From positions 1 to 64,000 of the forward strand of contig JAFTFT010000021.1 of NCBI GenBank assembly GCA_017458335.1: a stretch of 64,000 nucleotides of DNA. The letters are read 5' to 3'. The translations under genes were made by a program, and so were the position numbers. Positions 34,800 through 43,204 of the stretch are shown piece by piece. Within the stretch, counting starts at the first letter, position 1; each line of letters starts with the position of its first letter. Under the pieces are notes generated by a model. That model was given only the letters and a program-made list of their open reading frames with translations, was not told the DNA's origin and did no database searches. The stretch is from Oscillospiraceae bacterium. GTDB lineage: Bacteria > Bacillota > Clostridia > Oscillospirales > Oscillospiraceae.

Positions 34800-36531
34800 G
34801 ATCATACAGCGGTTTTTTGCCTTCTGCGGCGAGGAGAACCGGCACAAGTTCCGTTCCTCTATCTGGCTGGGCGTGCTGCAGGCTCTGTTTGAGGCAATGA
34901 AAATTCCGGCCATTGCCTGCATGGTCCGCGCCCTGCTGCGCGGAAGCGTGACGACACAGGATATCCTGCTCAGTCTCGGCATCATGCTGCTGTCGATTCT
35001 CGGCTCCGGACTCATCAAGGCGAAGAGCACCATGCTGCAGACCGAGGCGGGCTACGACACCTGCGCCAGAAAGCGTGTGGAGATCGCGGAGCACATGCGC
35101 TACCTTCCCATGGGCTATTTCAACGAAAACTCTTTGGGGCAGATTACCTCCGTCACCACCAACGTGATGGAGAACCTGGAGAATGTGGCGACCCGTGTGG
35201 TGATGCTGGTATGCGAGGGACTTCTGACCACATCGCTGATTATTGTGATGCTCTTCTTCTTTGACTGGCGGATCGCAGTGGTTCTGCTTGCGGGCTTTGC
35301 GCTCTTCCTGCTGGCAAACCGTTTCCTCCAGAAGGCGGCCGGAGGGCTTGCCGGGCAGAAGATCGAAGCGGATGAAAAGCTGGTGGAAAAGGTGCTGGAA
35401 TACCTGCAGGGCATGGCAGAGGTCAAGGCCTATCACCTGACCGGGGTAAAGAGCCGGGAACTGAACGATGCCATTGCGGCAAACGCGAAGGTCAACACGG
35501 ATATGGAAATGACCCTGATTCCCCGTATGACGGCCCAGAACTTCATCGCGAAGCTTACGGGTGTGTGCATGGTCGCTTTCTCCTGCGCCTTCTATTGCGC
35601 GGGTACCATGGATGCGCTGACCGCGGTGGTCATGGTGATCTCCGCCTTCATCGTCTACGCCAGCCTGGAGACGGCGGGCAACTATTCCGCGCTGCTGCGG
35701 GTGGTGGATGTGAGCGTGGAGCGGGCACAGGCGATTCTCGATACGCAGCAGATGGACATCACCGGCGAAGATATAAAGCCCGCAGCACGGGACATCCATG
35801 CGGACGAGGTAGAGTTCTCCTATGAAAAACGGAAGGTCATCGACGGCATTTCCCTGCAGATTCCCGAAAAGACCACGACGGCCATCGTAGGCCCGTCCGG
35901 CGGCGGAAAGACGACGCTGGTAAATCTGCTGGCCCGTTTCTGGGATGTTGATTCCGGAGAAGTGACGCTGGGAGGAAGAAACGTCAGGGACTATGATATG
36001 GATTCCCTGATGGAGAACCTCTCCTTTGTATTCCAGAACGTCTATCTCTTCCACGATACCATCGCCAACAACATCCGCTTCGGCCAGCCGGAGGCGAGCA
36101 TGGACACTGTGATCGCGGCGGCGAAGAAGGCCTGTTGCCATGACTTCATCATGTCGCTGCCGGACGGCTACGACACGGTCATCGGCGAGGGCGGCGCATC
36201 GCTCTCCGGCGGAGAAAAACAGAGGATCTCCATTGCACGGGCCATGATGAAGGATGCGCCGGTGATTTTCCTGGACGAGGCCACCGCCAACGTGGATCCG
36301 GAGAATGAAAACGAGCTGATGCGGGCGATTCAGGCCCTGACGGCGGAGAAAACCGTTATCATGATCGCCCATCGCATGAAAACCGTGGAACACGCAGACC
36401 AGATTCTGGTGATTGACCACGGCAGGATCGTTCAGCAGGGAACCCACGAATCCCTGCTGGCCCAGGAGGGACTCTATAAGACCTTCATCGGCGAGCGCCG
36501 CGAGGCCGCCAGCTGGAAGGTCAGAGCATAA
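34792..36531 (+). CDS. ABC transporter, fused permease and ATPase (YbtQ/IrtB-like)
   Basis: A 579-residue partner of the preceding half transporter with the same layout: membrane domain to about residue 310 and ATPase after it, with Walker A GPSGGGKTT, signature LSGGEKQR and Walker B VIFLDEATANVDPEN. Both ATPases appear intact, so the heterodimer could have two active sites. The gene overlaps the first half by 8 nt and is 21 nt before the ECF S component, so all are one transcript. Confidence 0.92.
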   Translation: MVKIIQRFFAFCGEENRHKFRSSIWLGVLQALFEAMKIPAIACMVRALLRGSVTTQDILLSLGIMLLSILGSGLIKAKSTMLQTEAGYDTCARKRVEIAEHMRYLPMGYFNENSLGQITSVTTNVMENLENVATRVVMLVCEGLLTTSLIIVMLFFFDWRIAVVLLAGFALFLLANRFLQKAAGGLAGQKIEADEKLVEKVLEYLQGMAEVKAYHLTGVKSRELNDAIAANAKVNTDMEMTLIPRMTAQNFIAKLTGVCMVAFSCAFYCAGTMDALTAVVMVISAFIVYASLETAGNYSALLRVVDVSVERAQAILDTQQMDITGEDIKPAARDIHADEVEFSYEKRKVIDGISLQIPEKTTTAIVGPSGGGKTTLVNLLARFWDVDSGEVTLGGRNVRDYDMDSLMENLSFVFQNVYLFHDTIANNIRFGQPEASMDTVIAAAKKACCHDFIMSLPDGYDTVIGEGGASLSGGEKQRISIARAMMKDAPVIFLDEATANVDPENENELMRAIQALTAEKTVIMIAHRMKTVEHADQILVIDHGRIVQQGTHESLLAQEGLYKTFIGERREAASWKVRA

Positions 36532-36552
36532 AGAAACGGGAGGAATCCATCG

Positions 36553-37137
36553 ATGAAAACAGACAACAAACTCAAAGGACGCGATCTCATCAACATCGGC
36601 ATCTACGGGGCAATCTATTTCGTCATTCTCTTTGCGGTGGCCATGCTGGGCATGATTCCCATCTTCCTGCCGCTGCTGAGTGTGCTGGTCCCGATCCTGG
36701 GCGGTATTCCGTTCATGCTGTTTCTGACGAAAGTAAAGAAGCCCGGCATGATCTTCATTATGGCCATGATCATGGGCATCCTGATGCTGCTGACCGGCAT
36801 GGGCCCCTGGCCGCTGCTGACCTGCGCCATCGCAGGACTGCTGGCGGAGATCTGCTTTAAGAGCGGAGAATACAGAAGCGCAAAGAAAGCGGTGCTGAGC
36901 TACGGCCTCTTCAGCATGTGGATTTTCGGCAACTACCTGTCGCTGTTTACCGACTATGAAGGCTACTTTGCCCAGAGGGCAGATTACGGGCAGGCCTATA
37001 TCGACGCGGTGCAGAAGCTGATGCCCCTGTGGATGGCTCCGGTGCTGCTCATTGCCTGCTTCGTGTGCGGGCTCCTCGGTGGACTGCTGGGCCGTGCCCT
37101 GCTCAAAAAGCATTTTGAAAAGGCCGGACTTGCCTGA
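36553..37137 (+). CDS. ECF transporter S component, MptD/Trep_Strep family
   Basis: A 194-residue membrane protein with five to six helices (IYGAIYFVILFAVAMLGMIPIF, ILGGIPFMLFLTKVKKPGMIFIMAMIMGIL). It matches the Trep_Strep/MptD family of putative substrate-binding subunits of energy-coupling-factor transporters. The substrate is not known for most of the family; the operon context suggests a small metal-chelating or cofactor-like compound. GGGAGG precedes the start, and its stop overlaps the start of the T component. Confidence 0.9.
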   Translation: MKTDNKLKGRDLINIGIYGAIYFVILFAVAMLGMIPIFLPLLSVLVPILGGIPFMLFLTKVKKPGMIFIMAMIMGILMLLTGMGPWPLLTCAIAGLLAEICFKSGEYRSAKKAVLSYGLFSMWIFGNYLSLFTDYEGYFAQRADYGQAYIDAVQKLMPLWMAPVLLIACFVCGLLGGLLGRALLKKHFEKAGLA

Positions 37138-37874
37138 TGGCCTACTCTTCTGAGCGTTCCCAGGATGCCCGCCGGGGCTTCCTGGATCCCCGTACCAAGC
37201 TGACGCTTGTACTGGTACTGGCCGTGTTCGTGATGGGAGGTCTGGGCGGGGAGGCGCTGCGGCCTGTCAAGACGATCCTCTCCGCTCTGCCTTTTGCGCT
37301 GCTCCTCGCGGAGCGGCAGTGGAAGCGTTTCGCGAGAGGGATTCTCATGCTGGGAATCGGCTACGGCCTTCTGACCGTCATGCCGTTCCTGCCACGGGCA
37401 CTGAATTATCTTGCCCTTCTGTGCGGCGGCATCCTGACCCGCTTCGTGGTGACGGTTGTGATGGGAGAGTACCTGATTGCTACCACCTCTGTCAGCGAGT
37501 TCATCTCCGCCATGGAGCATCTGCACGTGCCCCAGGCCATTACGATTCCCATGTCAGTGATGTTCCGGCTCTTTCCTACCATCAGCGCGGAATGGAAATC
37601 GATCCGCCGTGCCATGCGGATGCGGGGGATTCATCTGGGCGGAGCAAAAGCGTCACAGGTACTGGAATACCAGCTGGTGCCGATGATGACCTCCACAGTG
37701 CGCATCGGCGAGGAGCTCTCTGCCTCCGCGCTGACCAGGGGCCTGGGCGGACCAACACGCCGGACAAACATCTGCCGGATCGGGTTTCGGGCACAGGATG
37801 CGGTTCTGCTGGCGGGGTGCGTGTTTGTGGTTGGAGTCTGGACTCTGGAACTCTGCGGGGTGAGACTGTGGTAG
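37137..37874 (+). CDS. ECF transporter T component
   Basis: A 245-residue energy-coupling-factor transmembrane protein. It begins with LDPRTKLTLVLVLAVFVMG, typical of EcfT, and has the cytoplasmic coupling motifs in the form RAMRMRGI and ALTRGLGG (the two Ala-Arg-Gly-like motifs that dock on the ATPases). It connects ATP hydrolysis to movement of the S component. The start codon overlaps the previous stop; the end overlaps the ATPase gene by 7 nt. Confidence 0.92.
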   Translation: MAYSSERSQDARRGFLDPRTKLTLVLVLAVFVMGGLGGEALRPVKTILSALPFALLLAERQWKRFARGILMLGIGYGLLTVMPFLPRALNYLALLCGGILTRFVVTVVMGEYLIATTSVSEFISAMEHLHVPQAITIPMSVMFRLFPTISAEWKSIRRAMRMRGIHLGGAKASQVLEYQLVPMMTSTVRIGEELSASALTRGLGGPTRRTNICRIGFRAQDAVLLAGCVFVVGVWTLELCGVRLW

Positions 37875-39289
37875 AACTGAAAAATGTGAGCTTCCGCTAC
37901 GGCATGGAAGAGAGCGGCAATCTGCACGAGGCAAGTCTTGACCATGTTGATCTGACGGTGCAGGATGGGGAATTCGTCCTGCTCACCGGACCCTCGGGCT
38001 GCGGTAAGACGACAATCCTGCGTCTGATCAACGGCCTGATCCCGCACTTCTACCCCGGCGTGACGAAGGGCAGCGTGACCGTCAACGGCCGATCCGTACA
38101 GGAACGGGAGCTTTATGAGACTGCCCTGCAGGTGGGGAGCGTGTTTCAGAACCCGCGCAGCCAGTTCTACAATGTGGATACCACCGGCGAGTTGGCCTTC
38201 GGCTGTGAAAACCGCGGCCTTCCGGAGAAAGAGATCTATGCACGCATCGATGATACGGTAAGGCGCTTCGGGATTGAAAAGCTCATGGACCGGAATATCT
38301 TCCGCCTGTCCGACGGGGAAAAGCAGAAGATCGCCTGTGCCTCGGTGGATGTGGCCGGGTCGGAGATCATCCTTCTGGACGAGCCCTCTGCCAATCTGGA
38401 CCACACGGCGACGCTGGCTCTGCGGGAGATGATCCGCCTCTGGCGGGCCCGGGGCAAGACGATTATCGCGGCGGAGCACCGGATCGCCTACCTCTGGGAC
38501 CTGATCGACCGGGCTGTGATTCTGCGGGATGGGAAGATCTTGAAGGAGCTTTCTGGAGAAGAAAAGAACGCCCTGACGGATGAAGAGCTCTCCGTCATGG
38601 GGCTTCGCTCCGTTACACCGGAAGCACCGGACGAGATCAACCTTCCTGCCCTGAAAGAGAGCGACAGGACCATGGTTCTGCGGGACTTTGTCCTTTCTTA
38701 TCCCGGTGCGAAGCAGCCGGTCCTGAATCTTCCGGAGCTGAGGCTTGCTGTCGGAGAAATCACGGCGATCACCGGGGCAAACGGAGCCGGAAAAACCAGT
38801 TTTCTTAATTGCCTGTGCGGACTGGAGAAACGCTGCAGGGGCACACTGGAATATGAGGGAAAACGCTATGACCGAAAAGCAAGGCAAAAGCTCTGCTTCA
38901 TGGTCATGCAGGACACCGGCAACCAGCTCTTTACGGAAAGCGTACTCGACGAGGTGCTGATCTCCCTGCCAAAAGATATGGCGGGCGGGAAGGAACGCGC
39001 CGCAGAACTCCTGAAAAGGCTGGACCTGGACGGCTTCCCGGACCGGCATCCCCAGAGCCTTTCCGGCGGCCAGAAGCAGCGCCTGGCCCTCGCCTGTGCA
39101 TTGGCTTCAGGGCGAAAGCTCCTGCTGCTGGACGAGCCCACCAGCGGGCTGGACTTTGCCCATATGATGGAAACGGCGGAGCTGTTAAAGCAACTGCGAG
39201 ACATGGGGACGACGATCCTTGTGGTGACCCACGACAGCGAACTGATCCGTGCCTGCTGCGGCAGGAAGCTTTCCTTTGACGCGCGTTGA
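37868..39289 (+). CDS. ECF transporter ATPase with two ABC domains
   Basis: A 473-residue protein with two ABC ATPase domains in one chain. Domain 1: Walker A GPSGCGKTT (about residue 40), signature LSDGEKQK, Walker B IILLDEPSANLD. Domain 2: Walker A GANGAGKTS, signature LSGGQKQR, Walker B LLLLDEPTSGLD. It replaces the usual EcfA1/EcfA2 pair. The start is the GTG at 37868, which overlaps the T-component stop and is preceded by GGGGTGAG; the frame is open upstream within the T gene but that part is not this protein. A terminator follows. Confidence 0.93.
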   Translation: MVELKNVSFRYGMEESGNLHEASLDHVDLTVQDGEFVLLTGPSGCGKTTILRLINGLIPHFYPGVTKGSVTVNGRSVQERELYETALQVGSVFQNPRSQFYNVDTTGELAFGCENRGLPEKEIYARIDDTVRRFGIEKLMDRNIFRLSDGEKQKIACASVDVAGSEIILLDEPSANLDHTATLALREMIRLWRARGKTIIAAEHRIAYLWDLIDRAVILRDGKILKELSGEEKNALTDEELSVMGLRSVTPEAPDEINLPALKESDRTMVLRDFVLSYPGAKQPVLNLPELRLAVGEITAITGANGAGKTSFLNCLCGLEKRCRGTLEYEGKRYDRKARQKLCFMVMQDTGNQLFTESVLDEVLISLPKDMAGGKERAAELLKRLDLDGFPDRHPQSLSGGQKQRLALACALASGRKLLLLDEPTSGLDFAHMMETAELLKQLRDMGTTILVVTHDSELIRACCGRKLSFDAR

Positions 39290-39308
39290 AAACCGAACAG
39301 GAACCAAG

Positions 39309-39347
39309 AAGCGCTGTGGAGATTCAAAGGTTTCCGCAGCGCTTTTT
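39309..39347 (+). terminator. Rho-independent terminator of the ABC/ECF operon
   Basis: A 12-bp stem AAGCGCTGTGGA / TCCGCAGCGCTT with one G-T pair (39309-39320 and 39333-39344), followed by a T tract. Confidence 0.85.
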
Positions 39348-39349
39348 AC

Positions 39350-39378
39350 TTGACGAATTAGGATGTACTAACTATAAT
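39350..39378 (+). promoter_or_regulatory. Near-consensus promoter of the methyltransferase cluster
   Basis: TTGACG (39350-39355), a 17-nt spacer and a perfect TATAAT (39373-39378), 35 nt before the first gene. It is one of the strongest promoters in the window. Confidence 0.85.
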
Positions 39379-39413
39379 AAGCTGTATATATCCCAAATGA
39401 AGGGGGTAAGCGC

Positions 39414-40094
39414 ATGACAAGAAAAGAACAGATCAAGAATGCCTATCATCTGACCGGAGGACATGCCGGCTTCTATGACGGGATGATGACCTATTCCACC
39501 GTTCCGGGGAAAGCGATCTGCCGGATCGTCTGGAACATGGATGCAGAGAAGAATTATCGGTACCTGGAGCGCGCACTCTCCGGTGTGCCGGAGAATTTCA
39601 CGGGAAAGCTTCTGGAGGTGCCCGTCGGCACCGGCGTGCTGACCATGCCGATCTATCGGGATCTTCCGGGTGCGGAGATCACCTGCCTTGACTATTCGCC
39701 CGATATGATGTCGGCGGCACGTGCGCGGGCGAAACGTGCGGGGATCCAGAATGTGCATTTCGTGCAGGGGGATGTCGGCGCGCTTCCGTTCGAGGACGAA
39801 AGCTTTGACATCGTGCTTTCCCTGAACGGATTCCACGCCTTCCCGGACAAGGAAGCTGCGTACAGAGAGACCTTCCGCGTTCTGAAATCCGGCGGAACCT
39901 TCTGCGGCTGCTTTTATGTTCAGGGCGGCTGCAAAAGGACAGACTGGTTCATCCAACACCTCTACCAGCCGAAAGGCTTCTTCACCCCGCCTTATGAAAC
40001 GGAGATAAGTCTGCGGCAGCGGCTGTCAGGGATGTATGCCGAGGTGAATGTGACCGGCGTGGAGGGAATCGGCTGTTTCCGGTGCAGGAAATGA
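39414..40094 (+). CDS. Class I SAM-dependent methyltransferase (1 of 3)
   Basis: A 226-residue methyltransferase of the UbiE/COQ5-like type. Motif I is in the form LLEVPVGTGVLTMP, motif II in ITCLDYSPDMMSAARARA, and the post-motifs in VQGDVGALPFEDESFDIVLSLNGFHAFPD and FRVLKSGGTFCGCFYVQGG. The Glu-Val-Pro-Val start of motif I is a little unusual (most have D-x-G-C/A-G-T-G). The acceptor is unknown. GGGGG precedes the start. It opens a cluster with two more methyltransferases and several hydrolases. Confidence 0.9.
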   Translation: MTRKEQIKNAYHLTGGHAGFYDGMMTYSTVPGKAICRIVWNMDAEKNYRYLERALSGVPENFTGKLLEVPVGTGVLTMPIYRDLPGAEITCLDYSPDMMSAARARAKRAGIQNVHFVQGDVGALPFEDESFDIVLSLNGFHAFPDKEAAYRETFRVLKSGGTFCGCFYVQGGCKRTDWFIQHLYQPKGFFTPPYETEISLRQRLSGMYAEVNVTGVEGIGCFRCRK

Positions 40095-40154
40095 ATGCCT
40101 CCCATGCCAAAGAAAAATGGAAGTAAGAAAATATAGTGTTTAAAGGAAGTAAAG

Positions 40155-40778
40155 ATGAAAGATTATGAAGCATTATCCAAAAAGCATTTTGACGGCCAGG
40201 CCGCTGAATATGACCAGAGGGACACCTATTATTATTCACGGAACGGGAAAATCAGCTGCCGAGATATTGCCGGGCAGATAAAGAATCTGACCTACGAATC
40301 ACTTCTGGATGTCGGCTGCGGGACAGGATTCCTGATAGAACTGTTGATAAAGCAAAGACCTGCGCGGTATTACGGCGCGGATCTGTCCGACGAGATGATC
40401 CGCGTGGCGAAGGAAAAGCAGATCGACGGTGCGGAGTTCGTTGTAAGCTCAGCGGATAAACTGCCGTATCCGGATGAGACGTTCGATATTGTCACCTGCT
40501 CTCAGAGTTTTCACCACTATCCTTATCCCGAAAAGGCGATGCTGGAAGCGAAGCGTGTGCTGAAGAGCGGCGGGCTGTATATTCTGTCGGATACCGGTAT
40601 TGGAGGCGTCGGCGGATGGATTGACAATCATATTCTCTTTAAGCTGATGAAGAGCGGCGATTGCCATACCACGAACCGCAAAGGGATCGAGAAAATGATG
40701 GAAGCAGCCGGCTTTACGGTGACCGATTCCCGACAGGTCAAGGGCATGATTTATACCGTTACCGGAAAGAAGAACTGA
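40155..40778 (+). CDS. Class I SAM-dependent methyltransferase (2 of 3)
   Basis: A 207-residue methyltransferase. SAM-binding motif LLDVGCGTGFLIELL lies near residue 47, followed by YYGADLSDEMIRVAKEK and LPYPDETFDIVTCSQSFHHYPYPEKAMLEAKRVLKSGG. It looks like the small-molecule methyltransferases common in Clostridia. AAAGGAAG precedes the start, 60 nt after the first methyltransferase. The substrate is unknown. Confidence 0.92.
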   Translation: MKDYEALSKKHFDGQAAEYDQRDTYYYSRNGKISCRDIAGQIKNLTYESLLDVGCGTGFLIELLIKQRPARYYGADLSDEMIRVAKEKQIDGAEFVVSSADKLPYPDETFDIVTCSQSFHHYPYPEKAMLEAKRVLKSGGLYILSDTGIGGVGGWIDNHILFKLMKSGDCHTTNRKGIEKMMEAAGFTVTDSRQVKGMIYTVTGKKN

Positions 40779-40806
40779 CATATTGGATGGGAAAAAGGAG
40801 AATTAT

Positions 40807-41667
40807 ATGGCAAGAAAAGATTCGAACAATCAGAAAAGGTCCATGAGCGCGATGTTTCGCGGACGGGCCATCTTCAAGCCCCTGAACACCGGACGGATCG
40901 ACGAGCGTGTTGCCTGTGTGCGCGAGTGGGTGGCCAATATCTTTTTCTATACCAGGAACGGTGTTACGATCATGATCGACGCGGGATACAACTACGCCCG
41001 CCTCGAGGAAAAAATGAAATGGCTGGAGATCGATCCGTCCATGATCCAACATATTCTGATCACCCACCAGGACACCGATCACATGGGAGCCCTGGAGCGT
41101 GACAGCGAGCTGCTGTTCCGGGATGCGACGGTCTACATCGGAGAGATTGAGAACCGCTATCTGACCGGCGAGACGCGGAGAAAGGTGATTCACGGCCTGT
41201 ACAAGCTGCCCATGGTCAAGATGGATAACCGGAAGGTGCTGCTGAGCGATGGTGAGGTTTTTCACATCGGCGATATCAAGATCGAGTGCATTCTGGTTCC
41301 GGGACACACCTGGGGTCATATGGTTTACCTCATCGACGACGAGTATCTGTTCACCGGGGACACGATCTGGTTCGGCGCGGACGGGGGCTACAGCTTTATC
41401 AGCACGCTGGCGGAGGATAACAAGCTGGCGGTTCGCTCCCTGAAAAAACTGGAAGAGAACATCCGGTCAAGAAAAAGCCGCATTGCAGTGATCACCGGGC
41501 ATACCGGCTGGTCGGACGATCTGGATTTCGTGTTTGCACACCGGGAGGAAATCTGCAAGCCGTTTACCAGACGCTATACCGATCCGGATGCGCCTTACGA
41601 CGGATATGAGGAAGAGGAAGACACGGAAGAGAGGGCCCGGACGGTGCCGCTTTCCAAGAAACGATAG
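40807..41667 (+). CDS. Metallo-beta-lactamase-fold hydrolase
   Basis: A 286-residue MBL-fold hydrolase. The metal motif is THQDTDHMGA at residues 86-95: His87, Asp89, Asp91 and His92, so the usual second His of HxHxDH is replaced by Asp. Further ligands are in VPGHTWGHMVYL, FTGDTIWFGADGG and ITGHTGW. The Asp-substituted form occurs in a widespread group of MBL hydrolases with undefined substrates. The start at 40807 follows AAAAAGGAG; an earlier ATG (40783) lacks a site. It lies 28 nt after a methyltransferase. Confidence 0.9.
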   Translation: MARKDSNNQKRSMSAMFRGRAIFKPLNTGRIDERVACVREWVANIFFYTRNGVTIMIDAGYNYARLEEKMKWLEIDPSMIQHILITHQDTDHMGALERDSELLFRDATVYIGEIENRYLTGETRRKVIHGLYKLPMVKMDNRKVLLSDGEVFHIGDIKIECILVPGHTWGHMVYLIDDEYLFTGDTIWFGADGGYSFISTLAEDNKLAVRSLKKLEENIRSRKSRIAVITGHTGWSDDLDFVFAHREEICKPFTRRYTDPDAPYDGYEEEEDTEERARTVPLSKKR

Positions 41668-41746
41668 AAACGAGATCGCAGGTCTGTAAGTTTTTTTGCC
41701 TCATAGCAAAATTCGGGCAGGAGTCCATGAGTTTGAGGAGTGAACC

Positions 41747-41776
41747 ATGAATGCCAAAGAAAAAAGGAGCATGTAA
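41747..41776 (+). CDS. Nine-codon mini-ORF upstream of methyltransferase 3
   Basis: An ATG preceded by GAGGAG starts a 9-residue frame (MNAKEKRSM) that stops 3 nt before the ATG of the third methyltransferase, whose own AAAAAAGGAG lies inside it. This is typical of translational coupling or re-initiation. A related but altered sequence (ATGCCAAAGAAAAATGG) occurs at 40104-40120, after the first methyltransferase. Confidence 0.4.
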   Translation: MNAKEKRSM

Positions 41777-41779
41777 ACG

Positions 41780-42403
41780 ATGGGACTGTTTAAAAACTAT
41801 GTGAGCCAGACACGAAAACCGGAAGGGTTTCTCGGAAAGATGATGTTACGGGGGATGAACTTGGGTCATGCGAAAATGGCTGACTGGGGATTCTCTCACC
41901 TGCCAAAGATTTCTGTGTCTGCCGCGGCAGATCTTGGCTGCGGAGGCGGCCGCAATGCGGGTGAACTTCTCAAAAGATTTCCCGATGCCCATGTTACCGC
42001 AATCGATTACTCCGACTTGTCCGTTGCAAAAGCGAGAGACTATAACAGGGAAATGATCGCGTCCGGAAGGTGCGTTGTGCAGCAGGGAGATGTCTCAAAT
42101 CTGCAACTGGCTGCGGAATCTCTTGACCTGGCAACGGCATTTGAAACAATCTATTTCTGGCCGGGACTGGAAAAATGCTTTGAACAGGTAGCAAAGGTTC
42201 TGAAACCCGGAGGACTGTTTATGATCTGCAACGAGTCTGACGGTACCGACGCTGCAAGTCTCAAGTTTGAGAAGATCATAGACGGGATGAAAAACCATAC
42301 CGTTGACCAGATTGAAGAAGCACTGAGAGCCGCAGGGTTCTCCAAAGTCAAAAGCGACCATCATCCCTCCAAGCCATGGATTACGGTTTTGGCAAAGAAG
42401 TAA
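41780..42403 (+). CDS. Class I SAM-dependent methyltransferase (3 of 3)
   Basis: A 207-residue methyltransferase with motif I AADLGCGGGRNAGELL near residue 50, motif II VTAIDYSDLSVAKARDYN and the later VVQQGDVSNLQLAAESLDLATAFETIYFWP and KVLKPGGLFMICNESDG. It is closer to the second than to the first methyltransferase in length but differs in sequence, so the three may act on different steps. Its ribosome site lies within a 9-codon mini-ORF. The acceptor is unknown. Confidence 0.92.
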   Translation: MGLFKNYVSQTRKPEGFLGKMMLRGMNLGHAKMADWGFSHLPKISVSAAADLGCGGGRNAGELLKRFPDAHVTAIDYSDLSVAKARDYNREMIASGRCVVQQGDVSNLQLAAESLDLATAFETIYFWPGLEKCFEQVAKVLKPGGLFMICNESDGTDAASLKFEKIIDGMKNHTVDQIEEALRAAGFSKVKSDHHPSKPWITVLAKK

Positions 42404-42509
42404 GAAGATATTGTACCGGCACTTGATGAAGGCGCCGAATGAGGTGCGTCAGTTGTACGAGAAGTTTTACCGGTGCTTGAACAAACTTATAGCAGGAAAA
42501 GGACAAAAC

Positions 42510-43175
42510 ATGAAGAAACGTAGCTATCCCAGAAACTGGGGCAGATTGTTTGAGCGCTACTGCACGCAGGTCCTCCCGGAGAAAAAAGACGAGATCTGTA
42601 AACGGGCAGACAAAGAATACCGAAGACTCATGGAGGATCTGCCGGATATCGGACTGCATGAGAACAGCATTGCTGGCTCCATAGAGACTTGGTTTTGCAT
42701 CGTCGCATTTTATGAGGCCAGCGATCATATGATCGACGGTGAGGCGTTCCAGGTCGTCTACGGCTGGCACATCGACTCCCTGCGTTTCCTGGGCAGACTC
42801 ATTGATGCGAACCGCGACCGGTGGGTTTACAGCCTGTTTGCCAAAATCTATGATCGTTATCGTAAGCAGCTCGCCGTACATCGGCAGCGCGGAGAGTGGA
42901 CGGAGGCCTGGGATGTGGAGATCAACCCGGAGAACCGGCAGGAGGGTTACGGATTCCATCTGGTGGGTTGCCCCATTGCCCGGCATGCCAGAGCACACGG
43001 CTATGAAGAACTGTTGCCATGGCTCTGCAAAACGGACCATGAGCTGGCAGAAGTACTTCATGCGAAACTGATTCGTATACAGACGGAGATTCTCGGCGGC
43101 GATTGCTGCGATTACTGGTATGTGGGAGACCGGAGTCCAGCGCTGGAAGCATACAGAGAGCTGCCGAAAATCTGA
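42510..43175 (+). CDS. L-2-amino-thiazoline-4-carboxylate hydrolase-like protein (copy 1)
   Basis: A 221-residue protein with the C-terminal signature of the ATC-hydrolase family: YGFHLVGCPIARHARAHGYEELLPWLCKTDHELAEVLHAKLIRIQTEILGGDCCDYWYVGD. The family's named member opens the thiazoline ring of L-ATC on a path to cysteine, but many members stand in unrelated contexts. Conserved Cys, His and Asp (GCPIA, the TDHE and CCDYW) are intact. The start at 42510 follows an imperfect site (GGAAAAGG); the frame stays open 100 nt further upstream. It is followed 29 nt later by a second homologue. Confidence 0.8.
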   Translation: MKKRSYPRNWGRLFERYCTQVLPEKKDEICKRADKEYRRLMEDLPDIGLHENSIAGSIETWFCIVAFYEASDHMIDGEAFQVVYGWHIDSLRFLGRLIDANRDRWVYSLFAKIYDRYRKQLAVHRQRGEWTEAWDVEINPENRQEGYGFHLVGCPIARHARAHGYEELLPWLCKTDHELAEVLHAKLIRIQTEILGGDCCDYWYVGDRSPALEAYRELPKI

Positions 43176-43204
43176 GAGGGAAAAGAAAGCATGTGGAGAT
43201 AGAG

